The notes: generated by a model from the letters alone, not told the origin. 64,000 nt of DNA from Ectobius pallidus (GCA_964059195.1 CAXKWD010000011.1:35654766-35718765), one strand, 5' to 3'; counted from the first letter of the stretch, positions 1 through 12,017 are shown. Numbers and translations are program-made.

Positions 1-640
1 ATTAGTTTGTATTCTTTAAAGATAAAAAAGTTAATTTATTTTTTTCCCAAAACTTTAAATTGACTTATAAAAAATATATATCTGAATAGCACCTTGAAAA
101 TTCATCAGATCATAGTTAAATTCATGGGCTATAAGTTGCTTTGAACCGCAAAGTGCGCAAGTTGCGCCTTTTTCTGAAAAATCTATTTCTTTCCAAGATT
201 CCAAGAAATAAAATTGCTTCTTGCAGAATATGTTTATTAGTAAAATATGGGATTTCGATCAGTAGGCTGCACTGAATCAATAGAACCAGCAATAAATAAT
301 ACCTAAAGGTTAATAAGATATTTATTTGAGTAATTTTAAAAAATAAAAGTATTCAATTAATTTTAACAGATTAAAAATATTCCAAAAATATGTAATAGTT
401 AATTTTCATAAAAATTATGAAAGTATTCTACAGTATTTTTAGATATACTTCATTTTTATATTTTAGGGAAAACAAGGGATCCAAAAAAGTAGAATGTCAC
501 ACACTAGAAGTAAATTATTGGTTATGACCCGAATGGAATTATTCAATTATTCAGGAAGAACGAAGTCGTAACGCAAGATCTGTGTAATTACGTGAAAGTA
601 AATTTTTAATTGCGAGACTGCAATACTGTTGCCTTAAATT
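1..640. other. AT-rich stretch, nothing recognised
   Basis: AT-rich sequence without a credible ORF, RNA gene or repeat that I can see. It leads into the decayed reading frame that begins near 652. Confidence 0.5.
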
Positions 641-651
641 AAGTTTAAAAA

Positions 652-1101
652 GTGCTATTATTGTTTAAATCTGATTTCCGGAAACGCTGGAAACAATGTG
701 GTAGAAAGCAGGATAGATTTGTGGTTATATATACAAAATGGTTAAATTCTGAACTAATATTCCCGGAAAGTGTTATGAAATTTCATTCACTGAATGCTTC
801 ATCTTCATCAAATGTTGGAAGACCGAGAAAATTATTGTCTTAATCTTTTGCTCATCACTTCAGATCCTTTGATATCAAATATACGCCCCTTGCCCCAGAA
901 GAAGAAATACCATTGGAAGTTCGACAGCTCTTAAAAGAACCATATCTAATCAAAAGCCACAGAAATTATGAACAGAAGAAAATTTCGTTATCTCTAGAAG
1001 AAGTTGATGATGATGATGATGAAGAAGAAGAAGACGATGAAGGTGGTGATGAAGATTATGAAGAAAATGGTGAAGAAAAAGATGATGATGATTACGATTA
1101 A
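652..1101 (+). pseudogene. decayed acidic-tail ORF of unknown family
   Basis: Two stretches (652-843 and 913-1101) lie in the same reading frame, separated by a TAA at 841-843 and some residue-poor sequence, so they may be one decayed frame. The first part is basic and ends in a GRPRK-type motif after a Ser run. The second ends in a long Asp/Glu run encoded by GAT/GAA repeats. I do not recognise the family. The acidic tail may be only a translated microsatellite. No promoter or splice sites are clear. It could be chance; the shared frame is the only argument for a real remnant. Confidence 0.28.
1003..1095 (+). repeat. GAT/GAA trinucleotide repeat
   Basis: Imperfect GATGAT and GAAGAA runs produce the acidic tail of the overlapping frame. 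Interruptions suggest an old microsatellite. Confidence 0.8.
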
Positions 1102-1815
1102 AATTTTGAAAACAGAGCTGTAATCTTATAATATGGTATCATAACACATTGTATTCGTATGTATATATGTATGTGTGTATATATCTATGTAGGCCTATGT
1201 GTGTATGTATGTTTTTATCTAAAGTAGATGATTTTTCCTTTACCATCGTTTTCTACAAACGAATACATTAGCATTGTTCCCTAATCCGCAAACAGTTTCT
1301 TTGTGCTGTAACTACAATAGGGCAAATGTTAGCTGGAACTGAGGAAGTAAAGATCTGTCTGTGTACAACTAATTGAGTTTCTGTCCACTGAATGATATAA
1401 TAAATTAGTATGTACAAATGTGGTACATTCTGTGTTCTGTGTATGTGTATACGTATATTCAAGATGCAAATGATTCTGTCCCGTTAGATTCTCCAGACGT
1501 ACAAAATAAAGAAGAAAATAATGTTGATGATGACTAGAATTTTGAAAAGAGAACTTAAACTGTATGGACACTATATTATGTACATATATGCGCGTTTAGT
1601 TATGTATGTATGCTTGTATGTAGGCCTATGTGTGTTTCATGTATTTATATATGTGTGTAATGTGTGCATGTATATATAGGTATAAATGTATATTAATATA
1701 TTTATACAGTAAATTTATATGTTTAAGTGAGTTTCTTTGCATTGTATGTGTATATTACATGTAAAGGTATAGTTTCAAAACATAATATAATTTTGTCCCG
1801 CTAGATTCGCGTTTT
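1102..1815. repeat. TATG/TGTA-rich low-complexity tract
   Basis: Alternating purine-pyrimidine stretches (TATGTATG, TGTGTGTA) dominate around 1145-1215 and 1570-1700. There are two copies of the TAGGCCTA palindrome (1190 and 1621). No gene is seen. Confidence 0.65.
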
Positions 1816-1820
1816 GGACC

Positions 1821-1905
1821 ACTGTGCAATCATGAGAATAATCAATAAATGGAATTTGCATTCCTTTAAACTAAGAAGTGGTAGCATATTTACTTTCGGG
1901 AAAAA
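1821..1905. repeat. 85-bp direct repeat, left copy
   Basis: This segment (containing AAACTAAGAAGTGGTAGCAT) recurs at about 3731-3815 in the same orientation, with small differences. The two copies bracket the repeated block between them, as if that block had been inserted or tandemly duplicated. Confidence 0.75.
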
Positions 1906-2565
1906 AATTTAGGTTTTGCACTAGGCTCCTCCCACCAACTCTCTAATGGGACTCGCCTGGGAAGGAGGGGTTTAGGAATTGAATGTCGCCGCCTAGATGT
2001 CTCACTATTTTAACTAATAGCAATGCCATCTATTATGCAAAACATGAAACTGGGAAAAAATTAATTTCTCCTTTATTCTCTTCCCTTTCCTCCCTTTCTC
2101 TCACCATCTCATCCTACCTACCTATTTGGGACCAATTCCTAACCTTAAATTGCAGATCAAATTGTATACAAACCCATGACCAATAGCACTGTACTGTAAC
2201 CAGCAGCCTTAACCACTGTACCATGAGCGATTGCTGACCGGTGAAGGAAAAATTCATCTATTTAAGTTTAGAGAGATTTAATGCATGAGAAATAGTCACT
2301 TTTGTGCAAGGGTAGTTTTTATAATTGTGAAATATGTTTGCTTTAAAAAGAGCAAGAAAAGAGCAGTTTTGGTAAAAGGGTTATTTAATTAAACCATCTT
2401 GCATTTATGAGCTGCTGTGGGCATTGAGTAAGTTCATAGCCAGGATAGGAGAATTAGGGGAGGTAGGCAGCGGCACTCGTACTGGCTCAAAAGCCAGGGG
2501 AAGTGAGCCGGCAGATAAGAGTGGGTGGAACTTCGCTGTTGCATGACCTAAAGCTATCTTTCGCA
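1900..2565. mobile_element. TIR element with tRNA-like module, copy 1
   Basis: The left terminus carries the family end GCACTAGGCTCCTCCCACC at about 1917. The right terminus, near 2520-2560, reads in reverse complement as a diverged version (GTTCCACCCACTC preceded by a TGCA-type end). Inside, on the minus strand, lies a tRNA-like module with an A box TGGTACAGTGG (2213-2223) and a decayed B box near 2164-2175. The same module sits about 300 bp from the same terminus in copies at 8.4 and 29.2 kb. I infer a non-autonomous DNA element that acquired a SINE head. A SINE with inverted ends by rearrangement is the alternative. Boundaries are approximate. Confidence 0.65.
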
Positions 2566-3725
2566 ATCCACTTCAACAATATGTACTGAAATTATTTTTG
2601 TAGCTCTTGTATCGGTAGTTTATTTTTTATAAAACTTGTTTGTCTTAAGAAAATTTAAAAATATATTACATTCTGTAGGAATACAAAACCAACTTCATCT
2701 GGAGACAGCTCAAAGATCCTAGTGTATAATGAAGTATCACTAATAATTTCCATAATTTCAATAAAAATTTATCTGGAAATCTAATTAAGAACCCTAGCAC
2801 GTAAATGCTGTTAGACTGCATACAATTCATATGACATTTGAAAATTCCTATGTTTTAAAAGAAGTAGCCTGGCCAAATTCCACAGATCTGTATGATCCTG
2901 AAAATAGTATGTAATTTTACGCTAGTCCAATGTGTTCAACCTACCTGAACAGAGTGAATTATCACTTCCACTTCCTGAGATTACAAAGCGCACTGGACCC
3001 CATGGTGAAGTCATTGAATTAGAGAGCTGGTATTACAATCCTGCCAACGGTAAAGTACGCTTTCTTCAACATCACAATATCCATAGAGTGGTGTAGAAAC
3101 TGAAACCAAAGGAGGAAAAACCGATTTGAAACACTCACATAACATGATCGACCATTAGTTCAGTTGTCTCAAAGCCACATTATTCATGATGCTACACTTG
3201 TTCTAAGTTTGTGTATGAAATAAGTGGCTTATAACTACCCTTCAGAGAAATTATTGACTAACTACATAATTTGTTTGACTCACCTACATTCACACAAGTT
3301 CTCAGGAGAGCTCCAGTTTGTATTTTCGAAGATTCAAGTGCAGGACTTGCAAACTTTTCCAAAGCCAGCACTGCATGAGTGTAAGCCTGAAACTTCCACA
3401 TGAAGGAAAACTGAAATATAACAAAAATAAAATAATTAACTGAAATGAAATGAAATTAACAGATTTCCAATATCTTGAAAATACTTTACACTTAACTTAT
3501 ACATTAAACGTTCGCTTATTCAAAAAAATGCAAGAAAAATTAATGATTGTATTCAAGATACTTTAACATTACGAAGTAGGCTACTCCAGACTCCACAGGG
3601 GAAAAGTTTGTAAGTCCACGGTGCTGCAACACTGCTTTCCTCAGCATCACAACATCCACGGAGCAGTGCAGGAACTACAATCAAAGAAAAATATGTGAAA
3701 TACATAACTTCCTTTAATTAACAGT
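2566..3725. repeat. 1.1-kb duplicated flank, copy A
   Basis: Sequence to the right of TIR-element copy 1 recurs at 9050-10525, right of copy 2, in the same orientation and with clear base-level similarity over its whole length. Copy A lacks the 331-bp MITE present in copy B, so it serves as an empty site. No ORF of note. It may be part of a larger repeat family or a local segmental duplication. Confidence 0.8.
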
Positions 3726-3730
3726 AATGC

Positions 3731-3815
3731 GCACAATCATGAGAATGGCCCTTAAATGAAATGTTCATTCCTTTAAACTAAGAAGTGGTAGCATATTGAC
3801 TTCTGGGGAAAACCG
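3731..3815. repeat. 85-bp direct repeat, right copy
   Basis: Second copy of the segment at 1821-1905, same orientation. Together they bracket the 1.9-3.7 kb block. Confidence 0.75.
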
Positions 3816-4199
3816 GTAAAACCGCATTGCAGGGGGCCCACCTTGAAAACAAATTTTCTCCTCATAAAACACTTAATATCACACGTATTTCGTTATAGAT
3901 AGTTCTCTGGAGAGGATATGTTGCCTCGACGAATGATTTGGTCCAACCCACCCTCCCTAAACATTACACTTTCTTTTATAATATGATCTAGCGAAAAGTA
4001 GTGTAAATTCCACCATAATAATAATAATAATAATAAAATTTTATTGTCATTAAGCAAATTGCAATAGACAAAGTCAAAATCTTAAAATAACTAATATACA
4101 CAATCTATCATAACAATAAAATGAAAACATGATAAACCTGTTAAGACAAGAATATAATAATATAATAAACAGCGTCCAGCAAATTACAGTACAAATTTC

Positions 4200-4774
4200 T
4201 TATTTGTTTTGATCAAAGAATTCTTGAAGGGAATAATAAGGGGAATTTACTAAGAAATTATATAGATTATTTTTAAACAAATTCACTGGTTGCTCTGCTA
4301 TTTCTAAAGGAAGTTTATTAAACATAACTAAACCTAAAACTCTGTAGCTATTGTGAGATTTCGATAACCTATTAAATGGAATGTCCATGTGTTTATTTCT
4401 CCTTGTATTGTAGTTGTGAATGTCTTGTCTGAGTTGATGTTCTGCCATGTTATTTTTTGTGTGGAGTAATACGTGATATATATAGAGGTTTATTACTGTC
4501 AGGCATTTTTGTTTAATAAACAGAGGTTTACAGTGATCTAATTTTTGTGCATCCGACATTATTCTAATAGCTTTTTTTTTTGAAGGAGTAGTATATTATT
4601 AATGTAAGCACTATTTCCCCAAAGTAAAATACCATACGAAATTATACTTTGAAAAAAAGCAAAATATGCAGATCTCATATAAATACTTGGAACATGATTT
4701 TTTAAACTTCTAAGTAAAAATACAACTCTAGATAATTTGGTTGTTATATATGCTATATGATGTTCCCATGTCAA
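4200..4774 (-). pseudogene. LINE C-terminal region
   Basis: Two frames (4559-4774 and 4200-4559) hold the post-RT region. It includes a WEHHI motif, an ILLWGNS block with LLLQKKK, and a terminal domain with NTRRN and VMFNKLPLEI, typical of the C-terminus of this LINE group. The frame breaks at a T-run near 4571-4580. The stop at 4200 precedes about 190 bp of 3' UTR and the ATT tail. Confidence 0.85.
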
Positions 4775-4791
4775 CTTCCTATCAATATAAG

Positions 4792-6037
4792 TTAGACCCC
4801 TAAAAATTTGACATTATCTACACTGATGTGTTCAGGTAAGTTTCTTAAGCTGAGGTAAAGTTCCTGTGTCTTGTTTTCATTCATTAAAAAACCATTTACT
4901 TGAAACCATGTTGATGCCTCAGACAGAGTGACCTTTGTTAAATTTTGAAGCGTTTGAAAATCTGAACTATTATTTAAAAAAGTCGTGTCATCTGCATAGA
5001 GTATTGTAAGACTGTTTATAGCCGACGGTAAATCATTTATCATTAGGGTAAATAATAACGGCCCCAGTACCGAACCCTGTGGTACTCCATGTTTGACATT
5101 AGCTATGTTCGATTTTTCCCCACCTATACACACTATTTGTTTTCTATCGTCAAGGAATGATTTAATTAGACTAATACTTGATCTACTGAAGCCATAATAA
5201 TCTAACTTATGAAGTAACATTGTGTGATTAACAACGTCAAATGCTTTACTCAAACCACAAAAAGTTGCCTGAGCATAGCCCTTCGACTCAAAAACCTGCA
5301 TTACATTTCTAACCAACAATTCCAACGCATCGGCTGTGGATCTGAATTTTCTAAAACCATATTGTTGACTAGAAATTATACTAAAATCTTCTAAATAACT
5401 AGACACCTGATTAAACATGACATTTTCTAGGACTTTTGAAAAAATTGGGGTCAAAGAAACCGGTCTATAATTAGCGGGAGAGTCCTCCTCACCTTTCTTA
5501 AAAATAGGTACAACTCTAGTCAGTTTTAGGATACTTGGAAATACACCTTCCCTTAAGCACTTGTTTATGCAATAAGTTAATGGTTCGGAGAAGCTATCAA
5601 TAACCTGTTTGATTAAATTGCAAGAAATTTCGTAAATATCAACACTATCAGATGTCTTGATCTTATTTACAATACCAAATACTATATCTGGTGTTACTTC
5701 ATTAAAAGTAAATTTAGGTCCATCAATTTTACATGGACTAATATTTTTTAGGAAGTTTGCAGACTTTTCAAAATCTTTATCAATGTTGCTTGATATTTCC
5801 TCTACAGATTGGACACAAGTCGTTGAATTCATTTGGGGTTATTCCAATAGCTTCCTTTGAAGTATTTTTAACAACAGTATTTATTATCTTCCAAGCCCCT
5901 TTACATTTGTTTTTGGAGTTTTCAATCCGTCCTATGTTGTATGTTTCTTTTGCGTTATTGATAACTAACTGATATTCCTTCCTTAACTTAGTGTAAAGTA
6001 ATCTAGTGGAATTTGTGTTTTTTTTTCCTATGTACAT
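4792..6037 (-). pseudogene. LINE reverse transcriptase, catalytic Asp lost
   Basis: Two overlapping frames (5780-6037, then 4792-5832) give the RT fingers and palm. Motifs in order in the main frame: FKKGEEDSPANYRPVSL (about 111-127), QQYGFRKFRST (156-166), box A at 191-199, HGVPQGSVLGP (248-258), and YADD (279-282). Box A reads FCGLSKAFD. In related LINEs the residue at position 193 is Asp, the first metal-binding carboxylate. A GAT-to-GGT change has removed it. Frameshifts at both ends separate the frame from the endonuclease and from the C-terminal region. The product would be inactive. Confidence 0.9.
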
Positions 6038-7148
6038 CTAAGAAGAGCATTAATTTCTTTTTCATGACAGCTAGATCATGGGTGTACCATTCATTTTTGT
6101 TCTTTTTACAGTACTTGTATGGTCTACCAAATTTAACATAACATTTTTTTTGCGGAATGCACCTTTCAAAGTTCGCTAAAAATATGTTAAAAAAGCCTTC
6201 AAAAGTTTTATTTGCTGAACACTGGTTATTCTCATTAATAAAACTTACCCAATTTACATTTAAAAGAGCCATCTTAAAATTAAACAACTTGTTCTCATCT
6301 ATTGGCCTGGAAACTACATTTTTACCCTTAACTTTATTGCTGCCATTATAATCAACATTATTTATCTCTAAGTACACCAGGTCATGGTCTGAGTGTGGAA
6401 AAACACACACATTGGTAGACAAGAGTGACATATCTATATTCGTAAAGATATTATCTAGGCACGCATGTCCCCTAGTTGGGTTAGAGTTGGTGTAAATGAA
6501 ATTAAACTGTATTAGTACATTTTTTAGTTCTTTTGAACTTGTCTGTTCCCTAGTCATGTCAAATTCAGCGTTTACATCCCCCCCTATTACAATATTAAAA
6601 CTACTCCATTGGGACCTGCTAAAAAACAAGAACAGGTCTTCCATTTTATCGAGAAATTCTTCAACCTTACCATCAGGAGACCTATAAATGGATACTATGG
6701 CCAGTTTTAGTTTTTTAGAATACATCCCAGTAACTTCAAAGTGAATTTCTTTACACAAGTAATTCAAGTCAAGCTTACAAAAATTATGAACTAATGATTT
6801 ACTAACATATAGTGACACACCCCCATGAATATGTTTATCCCTGCAGTAGCTGCTAATTAAGCGATAGTCATCTAATTTTTCAAAATTTACTTCGTCCTGC
6901 CTACACCAGTGTTCATTTAAACCAAGTACATTAAACATGTTTTCATTTGAAAATTCATTCAGTAGAACATTTTTATGCCTTAGACCTTGAATATTTAAAA
7001 ATGCAATTTTAAATTTTATGGTAACTTTATCATATATACATGACAAACTAGTTGTATTATTATTAGTTGTATTAGGCCTAGCATTTATGTCCAACTCAAG
7101 CACTTTTTCTTGTTTAGCATCCTCTATAGTACTAGCCTTTATCTCCAA
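6003..7148 (-). pseudogene. LINE endonuclease ORF fragment (EEP family)
   Basis: A 381-residue frame with the exonuclease-endonuclease-phosphatase signature used by LINEs to nick target DNA. Visible motifs are LNIQ (Asn52), the NEHW block (Glu79), IYRSP (Tyr155), GGDVN (Asp191 and Asn193), and SDHD near 253-256. The usual DH pair of the fifth motif reads Asp-Asn at 232-233. The frame starts at ATG 7148 and is lost near a T-run at about 6020, continuing in another frame at 5780-6037. It would be the N-terminal half of the LINE polyprotein. Frameshifts make it a pseudogene copy. Confidence 0.9.
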
Positions 7149-7439
7149 TGTAGTCCTATAACCTAACCTATTTTATAAGAAGAAACTTGTGATTGAACGT
7201 TAAAGATGTGATGTCACACCAGCTGAACACATTTAATTCTGGGAAACAGGTTCACCAATACAACAAACCTCGCCTAGTGCAGAATTCAGAATGCACTACT
7301 AAATTAATATCACCGTTCATAGCCTAACAGAACCTGTCAATTAGTAACATCGTTCATAACTGCTACTGTAGATGTAGATATCTCGTCCTGTAGATCCTGT
7401 GTTGAGCGGGGCTCAAGGATATAGAACACGTCAGATCAA

Positions 7440-8330
7440 AAAAATACATGCATGTTATAACAATAATATAGGTCTACAGAAACTGTAAGCTGCCAAATTT
7501 ATCCAAGCTGGAAATATTCCTCCAAATTGTAGAAGGTGTGAGTTATTAAAAATTCCTTGACAGCTGTTTTGAAAGGTTTGCTCTTTCTTTGAATACATAA
7601 TAATTTAATGTTGTTTGGAAGCTTGTTATATATCTGTACTGCAGAATAATAAGCACCCTTCTGAAAGAGTTTTAACGAGTTATTTGGTCTGTGTAGATCA
7701 TTCATGTTTCTGGTAGTACGTCAGTGTACAGTAAAATTAGTTTGAAATTTATCAATATTATTCACTACATAACACACAACAGAGTATATATACTCCCCTG
7801 TAAGAGTGAGGACTTTTAATTTTTCAAATAGCGGTTTACAAGATTCCCTTTTTTTTCTTTCCACATATTATTCTTATTGCCCGCTTTTGTAATCTAAATA
7901 TTTTCTCCCTATGGGAAGAGTTGCCCCAGAATATGATCCCGTACCTCATTACCGAGTGAAAATATGCAAAATATACCATAAGTAATGCATCCTGTTTAAA
8001 ATATATTATTCAAAATTCTTAAAGCAAAGCACGCTGAACTCAGTTTTGGACCTATCATTTCTATGTGTGTCTTCCAGTCAAGATTTTAGTCAATTTGCAG
8101 TCCTAAAAATTTTACATTGCTAATTTCTTGTATGATTTGTGTTCCATAATTAATTTAAAGATTTGAGATACATCTGTTTTTTTTTCTAAATTGTATAAAA
8201 TGGGTTTATCAATATTAAGAGTCATTTTATTAGCTAGAAACCATGTGTTTAACTCGTGAAAAGCCTTTGTAGAATGCCCTACTAAATTAATATCACTGTT
8301 CATAAGCAATGTACAAGAAGAGTCATGTTC
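7440..8330 (-). pseudogene. decayed LINE fragment (RT end plus C-terminus)
   Basis: Minus-strand remnant of a second LINE. The 3' part (7499-7705) encodes a C-terminal domain with the IYNKLPNNIK motif. Around 7850-7990 an out-of-frame stretch gives a GIIFWGNSS / RLQKRAIRI block. 8112-8390 includes the post-YADD segment (TWFLANKMTLN). The YADD box itself is degraded. Truncated at both ends, with several frameshifts. It lies just left of TIR-element copy 2. Confidence 0.8.
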
Positions 8331-8424
8331 GTCAACCTGCCTCGCTGAGAAACAGAAAAACATCACCCATCCGTGGAAATCTACACACATCGCATGAGGG
8401 GCCCCCTATATTGAGACTTTTTCC

Positions 8425-9049
8425 GAAAAAAACAATTTTAGGTTGTGCACTAGGCTCCTCCCACCAACTCTCTAATGGGACTCGCCTGGGAAGGAAGGGC
8501 TTAGTGTTTGAATGTCACCTAGTAGATGTCTCACTATTTCAACTACTAGCAACCCCATCTATTATGCAAAATGTGAAACTGGGAAAAAAATTAATTAACT
8601 TCTCCTTTGTCTTCTCTTCCTTTTCCTCCCTTTCTTCACACCTTCTCATCCTACCTACCTATTCAGGACCAATTCCTAACCGTAAATTTCGGATCAAATT
8701 GAATACAAACCCATGACCAATAGCACTGTAACCAGCAGCCTTAACCACTACACCATGAGTAATTGCTGACCGGTGAAGGAAAATTAATCTATTAAAGTTT
8801 AGAGAGATTTAATGCATGAGAAATAACTGCTTTCTTGCAAGGGTCGTTTAATTAAGTCATCTTGTGTTTATGATGAAGAGTACAAGTGTGAGCAGCTGTG
8901 CCGGCATTGAGTAAGTTCACAGCCAGGATAGGAGAAGTAGGGAGGTAGGCAGCAGCACTCGCATTGGCTCAGAAGCCAGGGGAAGTGAGCCAGCAGGTAA
9001 GAGTGGGTGGAACTTCGCTGGTGCACGACCTGAAGCTTTCTTTCGCCAT
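8425..9049. mobile_element. TIR element with tRNA-like module, copy 2
   Basis: The left end has GTGCACTAGGCTCCTCCC (8446 onward). The right end, read in reverse complement from about 9040, has GTGCACCAGCGAAGTTCCAC, a diverged inverted match followed on both sides by CCACC/CCACTC-type sequence. The minus-strand tRNA-like module has an A box TGGTGTAGTGG (8745-8755) and a weak B box near 8701-8712. Sequence matches copy 1 over its length. It is followed by copy B of the duplicated flank. Confidence 0.7.
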
Positions 9050-10525
9050 CCAGTTGAAGAATATGTACTGAAATTATTTTTGTAGGTCTTGTACCGGTAG
9101 TTTATTTTTTTATAAAACCTTGTTTGTCTTAAGATAAATTTCAAAAATACATTACAAACTGTAAAAATACAAAACCAACTTCATCTGGAGACAGCTCAAA
9201 GATCCTAGTGTTCATTGAAGGATCACTAATAATTTCATGTAGAGTAGGATTTTTCCCACAAAGTCTCTGGCCTTGAAGACTAACCCAGCCAGCGAGCTTC
9301 TCGTTACCAAGATGCACGGATTCGCTGCACGTAAGATCAGTGAGCTACTGCTGGGGAGAGTAAAGATCATGCTGCATGTTGCCAGTGGTAGAAAATACTG
9401 TAATAGTTGAGTGGAGGGATAATGCCGCAGAGACAGTGACAGACAACACGTGGAGTGGGATAGCCAATCAGGGTGCAGCTACCTCCCCTAGGCAGGAACT
9501 CTACGAACGGTGAGACTCGCTCCTAAGGTATATACGTAAAAACCCAGAGACTTTGTGGAGGTAATCCTACTCTAAAATTTATCTGGAAATCTAATTAAGA
9601 ACTCTAGCATGTAAACGCTGTTAAGACTGCATACAATTCATGAGATATTTGAAAATCCCTGTGGTTTTAAAGGAAGCAGCGATGCCAAATTTCATTTTCA
9701 CAGGTCTATATGATCCTGAAAATAGTTGTGTTCAACCTACCTGAACACAGCGGATTATCACTTCCACTTCCTGAGATTACAAAGCGCATTGGATCCAAAG
9801 GTCAAAAGTCAATGAACTAGAGAGGTGGTATTACATTGCTGCCATCAGTAAAGTACGCTTTCTTCAACATCACAATATCCATAGAGTGGTGTAGAAACTG
9901 AAACCAAATGGGAGAAACTGATTTGAAACACTCACATAATATGATCGACCAATAATCCAATATACAGTACAAAATTTACTGCGCATTCAGTTGTCTTGAA
10001 GCAACACTTGTTCTAAGCCTGTATGAAATGAGTGGCTTATAACTACCCTTCAGAGAAATTATTGACTAACTACATAATTTGTTTGACTCACCTACATTCA
10101 CACAAGCTCTCAGGAGAGCTCCAGGTTGTATTTTCGAAGATTCAAGTGCAGGACTTCCTAACTTTTCCAGAGCCAGCACTGCACGAGTGTAAGCGTGAAA
10201 CTCCCACATGAAGGAAAACTAACTGAAACATAACAAAAATAAAATAATTAACTGAAATTAAATTAAATTAACGGATTTCAAATATCTTGAAAATACTTTA
10301 CACTTAGTCTATACATCAAACATTCACTTATTCAAAATAATGCAAGACAAATTAATAATTGTGTGCAAGATACTTTTACAAAGTAGGCTATACCAGACTC
10401 CACAGGCAAAAGGGGATTAAGTCCACAGTGCTGCAACAATGCTCTCCTCAGCATCACAACATCCATGGAGCAGTGCAGGAACTGCAACCAAAGAAAAATA
10501 TGTGAAATACATAACTTCCTCGAAT
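9050..10525. repeat. duplicated flank, copy B
   Basis: Matches 2566-3725 in the same orientation. The extra length is mostly the MITE at 9242-9572. Copy B then meets the TIR-element insertion at 10533. Confidence 0.8.
9242..9572. mobile_element. Tc1/mariner-type MITE (331 bp, TA duplication)
   Basis: Ends are inverted repeats starting GAGTAGGATT, with a shared CACAAAGTCTCTGG (9258-9270 and the matching reverse complement at 9545-9560). TA dinucleotides flank both sides (9240-9241 and 9573-9574). Copy A of the duplicated flank has the unoccupied sequence with a single TA at the same place, which supports the boundaries. No coding capacity. TA target choice is that of the Tc1/mariner superfamily. 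Confidence 0.88.
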
Positions 10526-10532
10526 CTTAACA

Positions 10533-11159
10533 TGGCGAAAAATAGATATATGCTGCGCAACGGCGAAGCTCCACCCGCTCGTTTCCCCTGCTGACCCTCG
10601 CTTCCGGGCCAATGCACATGCTACTGCTTGCTTCCCCTACATCTATCATGGCTATGTACTTGCTCAGTTAAGAAAATTACAATTGTACCATAGTAAAATT
10701 ACTTTATTAATTTAGTAGGGCATTCTGGATTCTCCCGAAATTCTAGTTTAGTAGCAGTTAGATTATGAACAGTGATATTAATTTAGGAGGGCATTCTGAA
10801 TTTGGTATTAGACTTGAATAGCCCGCCGGTTCCTTCCCCTTGCTTCCGAGCCTGCGCACACACCTATTGTACCATGGCTTCCTTGACAGTCATAACGCTG
10901 TTTTATGAAAGGTGTGGAAGGGTAAATAGCTTCTGCATTTAGCTAAATGATGTTAGGTAAATTCTAGGTCAGTGACAGGTTTTGTTAGGTTAGCAACGTT
11001 ATGTTAGTTTAGGAGCAATATAATGAATAGCGCAATGTTCATTATGTCTCACATTGAATCTCTTCTGCAGTGAAACCCTAAACACCGCCTTCCAAGGCGA
11101 GTCGCGTTAGACAGTTCATGGGAGGAGCCTAGTGCGCAGAATAAAATTATTTTTTTCCC
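10533..11159. mobile_element. TIR element, copy 5 (opposite orientation)
   Basis: Same family as copies 1 and 2, but reversed. The right-type end is at 10533 (GGCGAAAAATAG, then GAAGCTCCACCC). The left-type end is at 11138 (reverse complement of TGCGCACTAGGCTCC), followed by a TTTTTTTCCCC edge. CTTAACA occurs on both sides (10526-10532 and 11160-11166), a probable 7-8 bp target duplication. The flanking repeat in copy A reads through without it. Inside are two short pieces resembling LINE RT coding sequence (about 10708-10805). No tRNA-like module is evident in this copy. Confidence 0.7.
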
Positions 11160-11166
11160 CTTAACA

Positions 11167-12009
11167 GTAATGCGCATTCAGTTCTCTCAACCCTCATTGA
11201 AAATTCGAAAAATACTGAGTGAACCAAGTCTTTGACTAACTTATTCTTACATGTTATTCGTCCAAATCGAAAGACGTATGAGCTAAATGGTCTATAAAAT
11301 CAAGATTCTACTATACAAAGAAACTTAATATAATGCAAGTTGCCTGAAAATTGCCAACAGCCTGAAGACTTGGACATACTGGAAAACATAAAAGTTCCAT
11401 GTTGAAAAAACAGCCTCACACCTGATAACGCAAACTGATGGAATTGGTACAGCAACTGAAACCAAAGAAAGAATCTAATGTGACAACCTTCTCCATCAGC
11501 ATATAAGATACGTAATATTCTTGCAAAAATCCTCCCAGACTTTAATGTGGTTATTGATCGATACTTCAAAATTATTCTACTTTAAATTTAAATTTTTTAG
11601 TAATCGAAATTTAAAATTTATAATCGCAAGCACGCACTCCCATAGACACCACGAGGTACCCCAGTCCTCAACGTTAATTTAGAACAGGACCGAAACAAAT
11701 TTTGACTACTATTAAAGAAGAAAAGATATTAACTTAACATAATGATAGAAAAGAAATAAAATAAAGAATGAAATACAAGGACCATTACCTTCCAGAAAAA
11801 AAATACCTCGTAACATTCGCCCTCCATTGACATCCCCTTTCATAACCGCCTCTCACGCCGTCTAAAAACGATCTGCGCGCCAGGCTCTGACGCAACCAGC
11901 ACACCTCGCGGTGATAGAGTTTCCCCTCAACCCCCGCTGACAGCCCAAAAGCGGCTGGCAGTAAGTTTCCACTGCTGCAGTTCCAGTTTTGCAATCTCCA
12001 TGCATGTTC
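11167..12009. other. stretch without recognised features
   Basis: Several short ORFs on both strands show no recognisable domain. 11800-12000 is GC-richer than its surroundings (many CG dinucleotides), but I see no gene in it. Confidence 0.45.
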
Positions 12010-12017
12010 CTAATAAC

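Larger units (their letters stand above)
4013..7150 (-). mobile_element. non-LTR retrotransposon, CR1/Jockey-like, inactive
   Basis: Minus-strand LINE with an apurinic-type endonuclease, then a reverse transcriptase and a C-terminal region, and a 3' end of AATAAA-like sequence followed by an ATT-repeat tail (4013-4036 on the plus strand). No ORF1, RNase H or LTR is seen, so it is probably 5'-truncated just upstream of the endonuclease. Several frameshifts, some at T homopolymers (around 4571-4580 and 6018-6027), break the polyprotein, and the RT has lost a catalytic Asp. The superfamily (CR1/L2/Jockey group) is inferred from domain order and tail type. I found no convincing target-site duplication. 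Confidence 0.92.

Noticed and set aside
1821..3815. LTR retrotransposon bounded by the 85-bp repeats
   Set aside because: The repeats are too short and lack TG...CA ends, and no primer-binding site or polyprotein lies between them.
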